Shown: piece by piece, positions 36,396 through 44,955 of the stretch
Numbering within the stretch: the stretch's first letter is position 1
Layout of the letters: each line of letters begins with the position of its first letter
Source: Actinomycetaceae bacterium
Lineage (GTDB): Bacteria > Actinomycetota > Actinomycetes > Actinomycetales > Actinomycetaceae
Reading direction: 5' to 3'
DNA length: 64,000 nt
NCBI GenBank assembly: GCA_030537615.1
Contig: JAUNVP010000008.1
Location: 1 to 64,000 of the forward strand
Notes under the pieces: generated by a model
What the model was told of the DNA's origin: nothing
Seen by the model: the letters and a program-made list of their open reading frames with translations, nothing else
The model's database searches: none
Translations under genes and position numbers: made by a program

Positions 36396-36423
36396 CATTA
36401 CACTAGCAGTTTTTTATGACAGT
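36396..36423 (-). promoter_or_regulatory. Promoter of the mannoside transporter operon
   Basis: On the minus strand, -35 CTGTCA (36423-36418) and -10 TAATGT (36401-36396) are 16 nt apart. Initiation near 36389 puts the LacI-type palindrome right at the start of the transcript. Confidence 0.6.
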
Positions 36424-36476
36424 TGACACTTCAGCCCAGAGCAGTGATCAGATCGAGACCTAATAGATACCTTCCA

Positions 36477-37502
36477 TCACGCTGGTGTTGTTTGTCGCTC
36501 CTTGATTGATACCTCTAACTGGAGCGTTGTGGAATCTATCGGCTTTCGCTCTTCAGCTTCTTTCTCACCCTCGATCTGACTGATCAGTACCAACGCTGCC
36601 TGAGCCCCAATATTCTCAACTTTCTGTTCAACTAGAGTTGGGCTTGGCGTCACGAGAGAACACCAAGGCGAATTATCGAACCCGAGAAAAATCAATGTTT
36701 CAGCGGGATTCAAGAGTTGCCGATAAAGCGCATCGTAGACGATTCTCGTCACCGGCCCATTCGTACAAAACACTGCATCCACTGATGCCATACACTGATT
36801 CAGTTCATCCGTTATTGTTGACATTGCAGGCGGCGCTACGTAATCCACGTTAATTTCACATCGCACGTCTTCCGCGTTGTTCCAAGAGTTCCAGAAAGCG
36901 TCAGCTCGTTCGTCCAACGGCGAATCCATGGTTCGAGAACTGGCGACAAGAGGCTTCTGAACGCCCTTGCTTCTCAAAAAGTTAGCAACTACTCGACCAA
37001 CGTTTTCGTAATCGGTACCAACCCACGGGATAGAAGTATCTGCGACTGGACGGTCAAGCAACACTATCGCGGAACCTGATTGATACATTTCTTCAACTTC
37101 ACCAGGAAGCTCGGCCACCGGCGCAAATAGTAGACCTGCTAGATTCTGCTCTTTCAAAACGCGAAGATTGGTCCGTTCCTGGTTACGTTTCTCATTGCTG
37201 TTACATAAAAGAACGTGGTAGCCATGTTCGGAAACTACTTGTTCAAAGGCACTGATTACATCGACGTAGAAAGGATCCATAAGATTTGGAACAATCGCCG
37301 CAAAGATACGACTATTTTTACCTCTAAGCGTGCGTCCGCTTAGATTGGGAATGTATCCAAGTTCTTCCACTGCGCGACGCACGCGCTTCGCGAGTCTTGG
37401 ATCGACGGTTTCATGCTTATTCAATACTCGAGAAACGGTGGCGATTGATACATCTGCAACTTCGGCAACTTCTCGGATCGTCGCTCGTTTTTTCTCCGTC
37501 AT
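36477..37502 (-). CDS. LacI family transcriptional regulator
   Basis: A 341-aa repressor. The helix-turn-helix IREVAEVADVSIATVSRVLN (residues 9-28) and the hinge RTLRGKNS are typical, followed by a periplasmic-binding-protein-like effector domain (IFAAIVPNLMDPFYVDVI). It likely represses the downstream transporter and mannosidase genes by binding the CGAGTAAACG palindrome; effector is unknown, a mannose derivative being plausible. It is co-oriented and upstream, with its own region (TTGTCG-N16-TAAGCT) as possible promoter. Confidence 0.9.
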   Translation of the reverse strand: MTEKKRATIREVAEVADVSIATVSRVLNKHETVDPRLAKRVRRAVEELGYIPNLSGRTLRGKNSRIFAAIVPNLMDPFYVDVISAFEQVVSEHGYHVLLCNSNEKRNQERTNLRVLKEQNLAGLLFAPVAELPGEVEEMYQSGSAIVLLDRPVADTSIPWVGTDYENVGRVVANFLRSKGVQKPLVASSRTMDSPLDERADAFWNSWNNAEDVRCEINVDYVAPPAMSTITDELNQCMASVDAVFCTNGPVTRIVYDALYRQLLNPAETLIFLGFDNSPWCSLVTPSPTLVEQKVENIGAQAALVLISQIEGEKEAEERKPIDSTTLQLEVSIKERQTTPA

Positions 37503-37626
37503 GCTCGTCGCTACCTTATCGATACCAATGCAGTGAAACCATCAGCTTAATTCAATGAAGTCTATCGACAATTTTGGAATGCTGGTTGATTTCAAACCAA
37601 CCTGATTATGTGTTGATGCTCTCGTT

Positions 37627-37917
37627 CTACTCATCGAACTTCGTCACACTCCCGATTTCCCCAAACCCCGCAAAGTGCGCCCGAACACCCGCGCGGCACG
37701 TCGTGATGTGCACTTCAAGAAAATATGCCAGCTCTAGCCCGTAGTGGCGAGCGCAATATTCTGTTCGGACATAACCGCCGTCATGGCGGGCTTCGAGCAG
37801 GACATGTGTTGGCGGGAGGACGCACACAGCGTCCTTGTACATGCAGGTACGAGGCTTCTGATCGTATCCGGGGTCGATACTAATATCTTGGTCTCCAATT
37901 GTGGGCGACATCGTCAT
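37627..37917 (-). CDS. Small Cys/His protein coupled to the 387-aa protein
   Basis: A 96-aa hypothetical protein. Cysteines at CMYKDAVC and the YCARHYGLELAYF segment give a C-x6-C...C-x2-H pattern that could bind zinc. Its ATG overlaps the upstream stop (ATGA), showing translational coupling to the 387-aa gene. I recognise no family. No signal or membrane helix. Confidence 0.6.
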   Translation of the reverse strand: MTMSPTIGDQDISIDPGYDQKPRTCMYKDAVCVLPPTHVLLEARHDGGYVRTEYCARHYGLELAYFLEVHITTCRAGVRAHFAGFGEIGSVTKFDE

Positions 37918-39077
37918 TGGTTTTCCACCTCATCAAGCTTCCTCAAACGGGCCTCGAGATTGGCAATTTTCGTTTCGACTTCGTGCGTATCCAACGAGTA
38001 AAACTCGTCAATCCAGTGTGCCCAGTTCTGACGGAATGTTCGAAGTGTAGAGACGCGCAGTGCAGTGAGGTTCTCATCTTCGACGCAAAGCACCATATGT
38101 GCCCCATCGTTGTCCCACGTCAGTTGAAGCGTCGCCGCAGTCTTCGGCACGAGGATAAAACCGCTCATACCCGCTGTCGTTACCGCATACCATTCGACTG
38201 AGTCCTCGGATGCGCGTTCGCCGAGGTAGGGCTCAATGTACTCGGCTGGAATCCCCCACTCGGTCACTGCTGAGGTGATTTCTGCACCTTCCGTGTTCAC
38301 TGCCAGAGCGCACATTCTGGGATTGACCGATCCCATATCCGCCATCCCAGACACGTCGTAGATCTTGGGCATAATAGTTGGAGGGTAGGCGTGGGACGTT
38401 TCGACCTCTCCAAAACGCTCAAGAATATACCGAAAATGAATATGGTTGCCTTCATTATCTCGATGAATTCCCAGAGGATTGATCACGGGATAAGCCTGAA
38501 AACTCACCGGACACGAGTGTCCCTGGGATAGCCACTTTTCAAGTTGCTTTGCATTGAGGAAATTCGCGCTATTCGACCAGAGTTCTCCCCCGCGGGCAAT
38601 GTCGAGACTAATTCTCTCAAGTTGGGCATCGAGGCTGTCTCCGCCCCACGGCTGGTGTTTAGAGTGTTCCGAGCGCCGATACTCTTGGCGGTTATGCGCA
38701 TCTCGTTCCGTCACCCACTCGTACCACAGGCCGATATCTTGAATATGCGACAGCCGCCGGTAGGTGTTTGGGCACCAGTAGTCAGCAATTGTTCCGTTAA
38801 TGCGGCAATAGGTAGATACTCCCGGTCCCACCTGATCTGCATCTCGAGGCAGTATGACGAGTTCGATCTCATCGAAAGTGCCGTCGGTAGCCATAACCTG
38901 CGCACTGTAAACCAGGTTTCCATCCGCCCCAGTTCCTCCCACAAAGGCATGGGGATCCAGTGGAGATCCGTAAATCGTGTGGGCTGAGACATAGGCTCCG
39001 CGCTCCAACCAACTCTCCAGCGGCATGGTTCCCCCCATCCTCGGCCGTGCGTCCACAGTAAACGACCCTGGGGACAT
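37914..39077 (-). CDS. Hypothetical protein, first gene of a coupled pair
   Basis: A 387-aa soluble protein I do not recognise. It has no signal peptide or membrane helix. Aromatic stretches (IQDIGLWYEWVTERD, DEGNHIHFRYILERFG) and a C-terminal coiled coil (EVETKIANLEARLRKLDEVE) are visible. ATG 39077 follows GGGGAGGT, a strong ribosome-binding site. It is coupled to the 96-aa gene and diverges from the GNAT gene. Nothing indicates a function. Confidence 0.65.
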   Translation of the reverse strand: MSPGSFTVDARPRMGGTMPLESWLERGAYVSAHTIYGSPLDPHAFVGGTGADGNLVYSAQVMATDGTFDEIELVILPRDADQVGPGVSTYCRINGTIADYWCPNTYRRLSHIQDIGLWYEWVTERDAHNRQEYRRSEHSKHQPWGGDSLDAQLERISLDIARGGELWSNSANFLNAKQLEKWLSQGHSCPVSFQAYPVINPLGIHRDNEGNHIHFRYILERFGEVETSHAYPPTIMPKIYDVSGMADMGSVNPRMCALAVNTEGAEITSAVTEWGIPAEYIEPYLGERASEDSVEWYAVTTAGMSGFILVPKTAATLQLTWDNDGAHMVLCVEDENLTALRVSTLRTFRQNWAHWIDEFYSLDTHEVETKIANLEARLRKLDEVENQ

Positions 39078-39186
39078 TTGGATACCTCCCCGGTTTCGGG
39101 CATGTCGGTTGTCATGAAGTTTGCGAGGGAAGAATACGAATCGTCCACTCCACTATGTGTACGTTCCGCAACCCGTAGAATGTCGT

Positions 39187-39192
39187 TACACT
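39187..39192 (+). promoter_or_regulatory. -10 box of the GNAT/PLD-like operon
   Basis: TACACT lies 30 nt upstream of ATG 39223, with TTCCGC 17 nt further upstream as a weak -35. AAAGGGG lies closer to the ATG as a ribosome-binding site. Confidence 0.4.
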
Positions 39193-39222
39193 GATCTTGG
39201 CAGTAAAGGGGCTACCTAGAGC

Positions 39223-39807
39223 ATGAACCCATCCAGCAGCACCGGTGACATTGCAATCTATATCAAATCATCACATCTGAACAGCGTGGAAAAAACAGCT
39301 GTAGCTGATCTGGTTGCTCACGCTGACCACGAGTTCATCCCTCCGCTTTCTTCGCGTAGCTCAACGACTCAGCAACGACTTGATTTAACTATCGATTCCT
39401 CTCAGACAGCCTCAACTGATGCGTACTGTCGTGAACTCGAGACTCAGAGCTTTGTTTTTGCCGTCGCCTCGGGAGATACCGCAACTGCGAAAGAGAACAT
39501 CATTGCTTTTCTCAGCTATCGACCGCACACTACGTTGTTTGATCGAAAGCGGCCGCTGTCTCATTACGTCAGCACAATAATCGTGGACCCACACTATCGC
39601 GGTCAGGGGGTAGCTCAACGCCTCTACAACGCGCTTTTTGCTATCGCAGACGAGCAGGGAGTGAGCGTATCTACGCGCACGTGGTCCACCAATAACGCAC
39701 ATATCGCTCTTTTGAAAAAGAACCATTTCAATCTCATCACGACCATTCCCAACGACAGAGGAGAAGGGTTGGACACAGTTTATTATGAGCGACAAAACCA
39801 GCACTAA
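39223..39807 (+). CDS. GNAT family N-acetyltransferase
   Basis: A 194-aa acetyltransferase. The acetyl-CoA-binding loop HYRGQGVAQRLYNALF lies near residue 125, after STIIVDP, and the final NHFNLIT strand follows. The substrate is unknown. It overlaps the next gene by 23 nt, so the two are almost certainly co-transcribed and translated together; this suggests a linked role. Confidence 0.82.
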   Translation: MNPSSSTGDIAIYIKSSHLNSVEKTAVADLVAHADHEFIPPLSSRSSTTQQRLDLTIDSSQTASTDAYCRELETQSFVFAVASGDTATAKENIIAFLSYRPHTTLFDRKRPLSHYVSTIIVDPHYRGQGVAQRLYNALFAIADEQGVSVSTRTWSTNNAHIALLKKNHFNLITTIPNDRGEGLDTVYYERQNQH

Positions 39808-40717
39808 CCAGAAGTATTTGAAATATCGGGCATCTTTAGGCCTGTGGGGAAAAATCGTTTCCTATCATCTTCAGACCAACGTCTACGCCCTCATCGGCCT
39901 ATTCATAATCGGCGTTATCTCTATTTGGACCTACTACTTTTTCCATGAAGACAACGGTTTCACTGCAAACCTGTGGCTCGCCATCGCGACGTCTATCATG
40001 GCATCGTTTTTGCTCCTACTGTCAGAAACCTACGTCAAGTACAAGTCGCATCAAAACGATCTTTTCCTCGAAGGCATTACAAAACTAGGCATCGCCAACT
40101 TGCATTTCGATCGAACAGAGCTACTTGCAGACATGATTGATCGGTGTGATAAAGAGCTGTGGATTTGCGGGTATCGCTACCATCTGAACGCCGATCTTGC
40201 GTTGCAAATCGGGAATTGTGCCAGCCGAGGGGCTACTATCCGAATGCTCATCGTGCCACCGTGGTCAGAGGCGTTTAAGCTCGTCTATGGCGATAAGGAA
40301 CGAATTACGGACAACTACATTACGGTGCTCAATATGATCGATGATAAGTTGCCCACCGGGCAGAACAAGGATTGTACTGAGCAATCACAGGTTGAAGTCC
40401 GGTTCGTCGATAAGCCGCTTTTCAGCGATACCTATAAGGCCGATCATGCCATCATTACCGGCCCGTATATGCACAACTACGATCCCCGGTTCGGCCGGCT
40501 TCATGCCGGCGACTTCTTCACCTATGAGCTTCACCAACGCAGCTTGCTCTATGACCGAGTGCTCGAAGAATACGAAGCCTTGTGGCAAGAGGCCGACAAA
40601 GAGCTTGACTGGAACATGTATTCGCTCGAAATCCGATCGCGTTTGTACAGCTGTGACTTCAACGACGAGGAGAAACAAGCTGAACTCCAACGTTGCCTGA
40701 AGGACATCGAGAAGTAG
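39785..40717 (+). CDS. Membrane-anchored PLD-like domain protein
   Basis: A 310-aa protein with two N-terminal helices (about residues 34-52 and 63-82) and a cytoplasmic domain. That domain starts LFLEGITKLGIANLHFDRTELLADMI and continues KELWICGYRY...IGNCASRGATIRMLIVPPW. This resembles the phospholipase-D-like fold as found in small sensor or effector proteins, but no HKD (HxKx4D) motif is visible, so enzymatic activity is doubtful. Its start lies inside the GNAT gene. The pairing suggests a two-component unit; a role in immunity or toxin-like behaviour is speculation. Confidence 0.6.
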   Translation: MSDKTSTNQKYLKYRASLGLWGKIVSYHLQTNVYALIGLFIIGVISIWTYYFFHEDNGFTANLWLAIATSIMASFLLLLSETYVKYKSHQNDLFLEGITKLGIANLHFDRTELLADMIDRCDKELWICGYRYHLNADLALQIGNCASRGATIRMLIVPPWSEAFKLVYGDKERITDNYITVLNMIDDKLPTGQNKDCTEQSQVEVRFVDKPLFSDTYKADHAIITGPYMHNYDPRFGRLHAGDFFTYELHQRSLLYDRVLEEYEALWQEADKELDWNMYSLEIRSRLYSCDFNDEEKQAELQRCLKDIEK

Positions 40718-40755
40718 CTCACGACAGGTCCGGTTATTCCTTTACCTGAGTCGGT

Positions 40756-42738
40756 TTAGTCCGGACTCTCGGACTCCCACCTGCGAGAGACCGGATTAAA
40801 GCTAAATTTTCCGTCCATATTTGTCAGTGTCACTACACCATTGGAATAGTTCGCTTCTGCGACACCACGCACGGAGGGCATTTCACTGAGGAAGATCCAC
40901 TGATCGTCTTGTTTCTCCACGAGGAACACCCACCGCGCACCGGCAGCCGCGTCAGCAATAACCCACCCGTAGTGAAAACCAGCGATGGTATGGACCTGCT
41001 CGCGGTCAACGATCTGCTGCGCCTCCGCTCGGTAAATGGGGCGACCGTTCCACACGGAGATAAAACACTCATCGGGACCGGTTTCGCATAGTAATTCGTG
41101 ACTATCGGAAGACGGGGGTGATGGCCAGGCGGTCTGATTATCGTCAAACGCATCGGCATCGCTTCCGATGGGAGGTTCGCCGTCCTCGGATAATAGCTCT
41201 GTTTCGGTGGTTCCCCGTGAATCGTTCAGGACAGAACATGAGTACGCATCAAACCCGAGCTTTTTGACCCAAAATAGACCTTCATAGCGGTAACACGAAT
41301 AGGACGACGGATCCATAAACGCCGGCTCAGCTAGATACACGTGGTCCGCGTGCTCAAATCTCTTTCCGTCGAAAGCTCCGAACACGAGTATCACGAACAG
41401 TAAGAGAGCGCCTGCGACCATGGCGGCAATAGCTCCCACCACCGCAATGGCGCCAGCTAAGTGGACTAGCCAGTGTCGTCCGCGTGCCATCGTGGCCGTG
41501 AGCTTAAATGTGCCCCACACCAGACCTATGTGAAGCAATGCACTCGTACCTACGATCACCAGTAGGGATGAGTTACTCAACCACGGTTGTAAACGGTAGC
41601 CCTCCGGGGAATAGAGAAAGAGTTCCGTTGCTTTGGCTGAGATCGCGAGGGCGAAAAGTGTTGACCACACAACCAGTACCCATCTCAGGATTTGATTCCA
41701 TGGTTGAGGCGCTTTTGTAGGCACGAAAGGGTGAATGAGATAGCCCGAGGTCGTAGTGCGGCACAGTGCCCATTGCCCCGAAAGCGGATCAACGAGGACG
41801 GGGGTCGAGCCGTCCTTGAGATGATCTGAGCCGTTTGCCAACCGTTCGCCCCACTCTTTCGGGACCAAAAATGTAGCGGATAACTCGGAGTTCGTCGCTC
41901 GAGAGTCTGAGCCAGCGTTGATCTGTGCTGGAGTAGCCCCTGCACTGCGGTCGAGGACGAGATTACCTGACTGGATAATCGGTAGGTCGATGGTGAGCGT
42001 TAGGTACCGACTCCAGAGCCGGTTGAACCATCTCGCTTGTACCGTGAGCTCAGCAATTGTGGCGCGTGCGGGTACTCCACGGATAAGAACTGGCGCGTAC
42101 CACGAGGAAAATGCCGTTTCCGAGCTTCGATCAATACCGTTCCGTAACTCGATAAGTGTGGCCAAGCCAGCTAATAAGACAGCCAGTAGCGTCCACACGT
42201 GCCCCCAACTCGGGTATTTACCGCCGAAGATTTGCAAGCGGCTTGTATATACGGTGTATGCACTCACCGCTACACAGGTGACGAGGACGCCGCTGAACAC
42301 CACCGTTCGAGCTTGCCACTCCTCCCTCGAGTCGGCGACAGTGCTTCTCGTGAGGAATCGGTCAGGAACAGTGCTGCCATAGGCTTCATCGCCCTCTGCC
42401 ACATGTCGAGTGATAACCGATGTTCCCGCTTGATTCGTGAACGAGGCTGCGGTCGAGTGTTCGAGTAGACCCGAGCCTTCTACTGTTGTTTCTTGCGACT
42501 GGTGGATAGCAAAATGTTCACCAGTGGTGATCAGTTCTTCTTGCTCGCGGTGTTGGCCGCGCATATCGAAACTTGATCCTAATAAGAGCACAAGCGTATA
42601 AATCCACAAGCTTGAGCCGACAACGGCTGGCCAGAAACTCTCGCTTAGCTCGTCCCAATCTCCGATAGTTACAGCCGCCACGAGAAGGATGATTATTGCG
42701 ATGGTCGTTCGGCCGAAGGAGCGTTTCACTATCTGCAT
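40756..42738 (-). CDS. Large multi-pass membrane protein of unknown function
   Basis: A 660-aa protein with about six to eight membrane helices in two sets: TTIAIIILLVAAVTIG and LWIYTLVLLLG near the N-terminus, VVFSGVLVTCVAVSAY and LLAVLLAGLATL, then VLVVWSTLFALAIS, LLVIVGTSALLHIGLV and VVGAIAAMVAGALLLF in the middle. The C-terminal ~200 residues form a soluble part. I recognise no family. ATG 42738 follows AAGGGGGAT by 8 nt. It converges on the PLD-like gene. Confidence 0.7.
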   Translation of the reverse strand: MQIVKRSFGRTTIAIIILLVAAVTIGDWDELSESFWPAVVGSSLWIYTLVLLLGSSFDMRGQHREQEELITTGEHFAIHQSQETTVEGSGLLEHSTAASFTNQAGTSVITRHVAEGDEAYGSTVPDRFLTRSTVADSREEWQARTVVFSGVLVTCVAVSAYTVYTSRLQIFGGKYPSWGHVWTLLAVLLAGLATLIELRNGIDRSSETAFSSWYAPVLIRGVPARATIAELTVQARWFNRLWSRYLTLTIDLPIIQSGNLVLDRSAGATPAQINAGSDSRATNSELSATFLVPKEWGERLANGSDHLKDGSTPVLVDPLSGQWALCRTTTSGYLIHPFVPTKAPQPWNQILRWVLVVWSTLFALAISAKATELFLYSPEGYRLQPWLSNSSLLVIVGTSALLHIGLVWGTFKLTATMARGRHWLVHLAGAIAVVGAIAAMVAGALLLFVILVFGAFDGKRFEHADHVYLAEPAFMDPSSYSCYRYEGLFWVKKLGFDAYSCSVLNDSRGTTETELLSEDGEPPIGSDADAFDDNQTAWPSPPSSDSHELLCETGPDECFISVWNGRPIYRAEAQQIVDREQVHTIAGFHYGWVIADAAAGARWVFLVEKQDDQWIFLSEMPSVRGVAEANYSNGVVTLTNMDGKFSFNPVSRRWESESPD

Positions 42739-42801
42739 GAAACGATCCCCCTTGCTTGCCTCACGACAGTCGCTCCCCCGGACATTTCGATCAATCCATG
42801 C

Positions 42802-43266
42802 TCACGTTTCGTCCCAGGCAGTAATTTCCCGAGTCGGATATCGCTTGTCGAGCTCGAAACTCACACAAACTACCGAAGTGCTGTCGCTGAGTGTTATTCT
42901 CCCGATGCTAGTGACGTACTCATGTGAAGCCAAAAAGCGCTCGTGATCGAGGCGCCACTCGTCGGAGTTTTGGTAGCCCTCCCCCTCTGCGATCGCGTGC
43001 GAATCATCAACGTCAGCCACGGGGACAACTTTTACTTCCTTCACTCTCGTCACACACACCACATTGTCATGTGAATCGACAACGGCTTCCAACAAACCAA
43101 CTTCAGGCAATGTTTCGCCACCAAGCTCATATTCGGCGAGCAGACTCGATGTTGCAGTCTTTTCTCCTGCGAGTATTGCAGTCACGATGGTGTCTCGAAG
43201 CTCTCCGGGGAAAGCATACTGTGCACGAGGCAACTGCGATATCGGAGGGGCTGACTCGGTTTTCAT
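42802..43266 (-). CDS. ASCH domain protein
   Basis: A 154-aa protein of the ASCH superfamily (YqfB-like; RNA-binding or amidohydrolase roles in studied members). ILAGEKTATSSLLAEYE lies near residue 32, VVDSHDNVVCVTRVKEVKVVP near 63, and AIAEGEGYQNSDEWRLDHERF near 90 are typical of the family. ATG 43266 has no proper Shine-Dalgarno sequence; TAGAAT 7 nt upstream suggests leaderless translation. Confidence 0.85.
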   Translation of the reverse strand: MKTESAPPISQLPRAQYAFPGELRDTIVTAILAGEKTATSSLLAEYELGGETLPEVGLLEAVVDSHDNVVCVTRVKEVKVVPVADVDDSHAIAEGEGYQNSDEWRLDHERFLASHEYVTSIGRITLSDSTSVVCVSFELDKRYPTREITAWDET

Positions 43267-43273
43267 TCCTCTT

Positions 43274-43279
43274 ATTCTA
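43274..43279 (-). promoter_or_regulatory. -10 box of the ASCH gene (leaderless)
   Basis: Minus-strand TAGAAT ends 7 nt before ATG 43266, which would place transcription start at the codon. Confidence 0.45.
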
Positions 43280-43362
43280 GAAGCCTTCAGATGACTGGCA
43301 AGTAATTCATTCTCTGTTGAGCACTCGATCAGGAGCGATTTTTAATCATCACTTGGGACGAG

Positions 43363-44056
43363 GTGCAACAGAAATACGCCGACGATCCACTCGTTTCCGC
43401 TTGGTTATCAGCCTCCATCGAGACCTCCTGCTACGTTGAACGGCCACCAGGTGATGCAAATGAGAATTCTGCGCGAGCTCACAGATGGATACGGGTATCA
43501 GAGAATCTTCCAAAAGAAATACTTCACGTATCTTGGCGTTATCCTCAGCTTCATCATTGTTGGAATAGCGTATTACTTTATTAATCTCGACGATAAAGTG
43601 CGGTCCCGCGAAATCTATAGTCACCTGGTCGGGAGCAAGAAACGGTACTTCTATCGTCAGTATCTAGCAATGGTCACCCCATGATCGAGATCTTTAACCT
43701 TGTGGGTTTGATACTGATTGCCGCCTATTCCAGCCTTACTGGTGCAGTGTACGACATCCCGTATGTGCCGTTCATCATCACTTACACGATGTTCTTTGTT
43801 CCACCTATCCTACTTTTCTCATCGGTGGCAGCTTTTGTTATGGTTGCCCTCAAGAGAAGCGTGAGCTTTATTCCCCTGTATATCTTGTGGTGCGTCATGA
43901 ATACTTCCCCGATGCGTTGGTAGGCGGCAAGTTCGTCGACCTCCTCGTCTTCTTCAAAAGTCTAGACGCTAAACCAATGTCACTGCCCCGTGACTGATTG
44001 GCATTCAACTGGCCGGGCTCATCATCAGTTTCGCGATTTTGGAGACTGGAAACTAG
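43363..44056 (+). pseudogene. Decayed membrane protein gene with several frameshifts
   Basis: Protein-like stretches follow each other in changing frames: VQQKYADDPLVSAWLSAS (from 43363), then MRILRELTDGYGYQRIF and FTYLGVILSFIIVGIAYYF (43460-43684), then MIEIFNLVGLILIAAYSS (43681-43923, ATGA overlap), then VVRHEYFPDALVGGKFVD (43890-43997) and LIGIQLAGLIISFAILETG (43994-44056). Several segments are hydrophobic helices, consistent with one ancestral membrane protein broken by single-base shifts. The 43460-43684 and 43681-43923 parts could alternatively be two short coupled genes. I do not recognise the family. Confidence 0.45.
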
Positions 44057-44108
44057 CGCGCTTCGGGCATCGAAACGAACATCGTCTAGTTCAACGTCCG
44101 GGTACGCT

Positions 44109-44427
44109 CTACTGAATACATGTTCTCGACACTGCGCATCGGAAAATATCATCATGCGTTCCAGTGCGAAGAAAGATAGCGAGGTTTCCACTAACTTGCC
44201 AGACATACAACCAATCGCCAAGATTAGCGACATGAAATTCCTTCGCACCCTGCCAACTCCCCTTCAAGTCATGCATTCGATGCCGACGTCGAAGTTGTGC
44301 AAGAGATACAGCGTTATTTTGAGAGAACAAGTTGAATCACTTCTCTCAGTAACTTCAGATCCGCTTGCTTGCGTTTGAGTCTCTTCACGTCCTTCTCAAA
44401 ACGGGAAGTGAATTCTGCTCTCAACAC
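44109..44427 (-). pseudogene. YafQ-like toxin gene, frameshifted by one base
   Basis: In frame from GTG 44427 the product reads VLRAEFTSRFEKDVKRLK... to ...REVIQLVLSK and stops. The next frame continues NNAVSLAQLRRRHRMHDLKG and ends ...FLRTGTHDDIF, both as in YafQ-type mRNA endonucleases. Removing one A from the AAAA run at 44317-44320 restores a continuous ~105-aa protein. It lies 10 nt after the antitoxin stop, the normal order. Either the toxin is inactivated, or the base is a sequencing error in a homopolymer. Confidence 0.75.
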
Positions 44428-44437
44428 GCCCTAACAC

Positions 44438-44701
44438 CTAGATACCGAGAGCATCAAACATCTCTTCTGCACTCTCAAACCGCGATTCTCCGCGTTCAGC
44501 CATCTGTCGAGCTTCGGCAAGAGCTTTCAAAGATTCACCATTTGGCTCACCATAACTCAGGTTCAAGGGAATTCGATTCTCACGGACAATCTGCCGATAG
44601 AAAGCGCGCGTAACCGACGAAAGATCGAAGCCGAAATCTTCCGCAATTCCCGCAGCACGTTCTTTCGTCTCATCATCAACACGTACAGTAACTGACGCCA
44701 T
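44438..44701 (-). CDS. RelB/DinJ-type antitoxin
   Basis: An 87-aa antitoxin. The ribbon-helix-helix start ASVTVRVDDETKERAAGIAE is typical, followed by FGFDLSSVTRAFYRQIVRE and a C-terminal region that would mask the toxin (FESAEEMFDALGI). ATG 44701 follows AGGAGGGG. It appears intact although its partner toxin is frameshifted, so it may persist as an orphan regulator. Confidence 0.88.
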   Translation of the reverse strand: MASVTVRVDDETKERAAGIAEDFGFDLSSVTRAFYRQIVRENRIPLNLSYGEPNGESLKALAEARQMAERGESRFESAEEMFDALGI

Positions 44702-44721
44702 TTCACCCCTCCTGTAAGACA

Positions 44722-44744
44722 ATAGAATGCCTTTGTCGCACTAT
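44722..44744. promoter_or_regulatory. Possible antitoxin-binding palindrome
   Basis: ATAGAATGC and GCACTAT flank a 7-nt spacer 21 nt upstream of the antitoxin ATG. The repeat is imperfect, but its location matches RelB/DinJ autoregulatory sites. Confidence 0.3.
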
Positions 44745-44847
44745 ATTCAAACAATAATCCGAATATGTTAACGAAGTGATGGCATAGTGGCGAACCTAGT
44801 TTTAGCAAGACAGTATGTGCAGGGCTGATCCATGCTCGAGCTGATTG

Positions 44848-44866
44848 GAGCTCGATTAGCGAGCTC
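44848..44866. repeat. 7-bp inverted repeat with 5-nt loop
   Basis: GAGCTCG and CGAGCTC flank ATTAG between the antitoxin gene and the tRNA terminator. It could be a relic terminator or protein-binding site. The 44702-44917 gap holds no gene that I can support. Confidence 0.35.
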
Positions 44867-44917
44867 TTCTGTAGGATTGTTGGCCAACTGGCATAGCGCA
44901 TAGCCCAAACACAAAAC

Positions 44918-44937
44918 GCCCCGCCATCAGGCGGGGC
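44918..44937 (-). terminator. tRNA-Ala terminator
   Basis: GCCCCGCC/GGCGGGGC form an 8-bp stem with a 4-nt loop, followed on the minus strand by GTTTTGTGTTT. This is an intrinsic terminator 18 nt past the tRNA. Confidence 0.88.
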
Positions 44938-44955
44938 AGATCCCAAATTAAATCG

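Noticed and set aside
43895..44378. Open frames on both strands around the toxin
   Set aside because: They overlap the YafQ-like pseudogene, whose family match is far better, and show no domain of their own.
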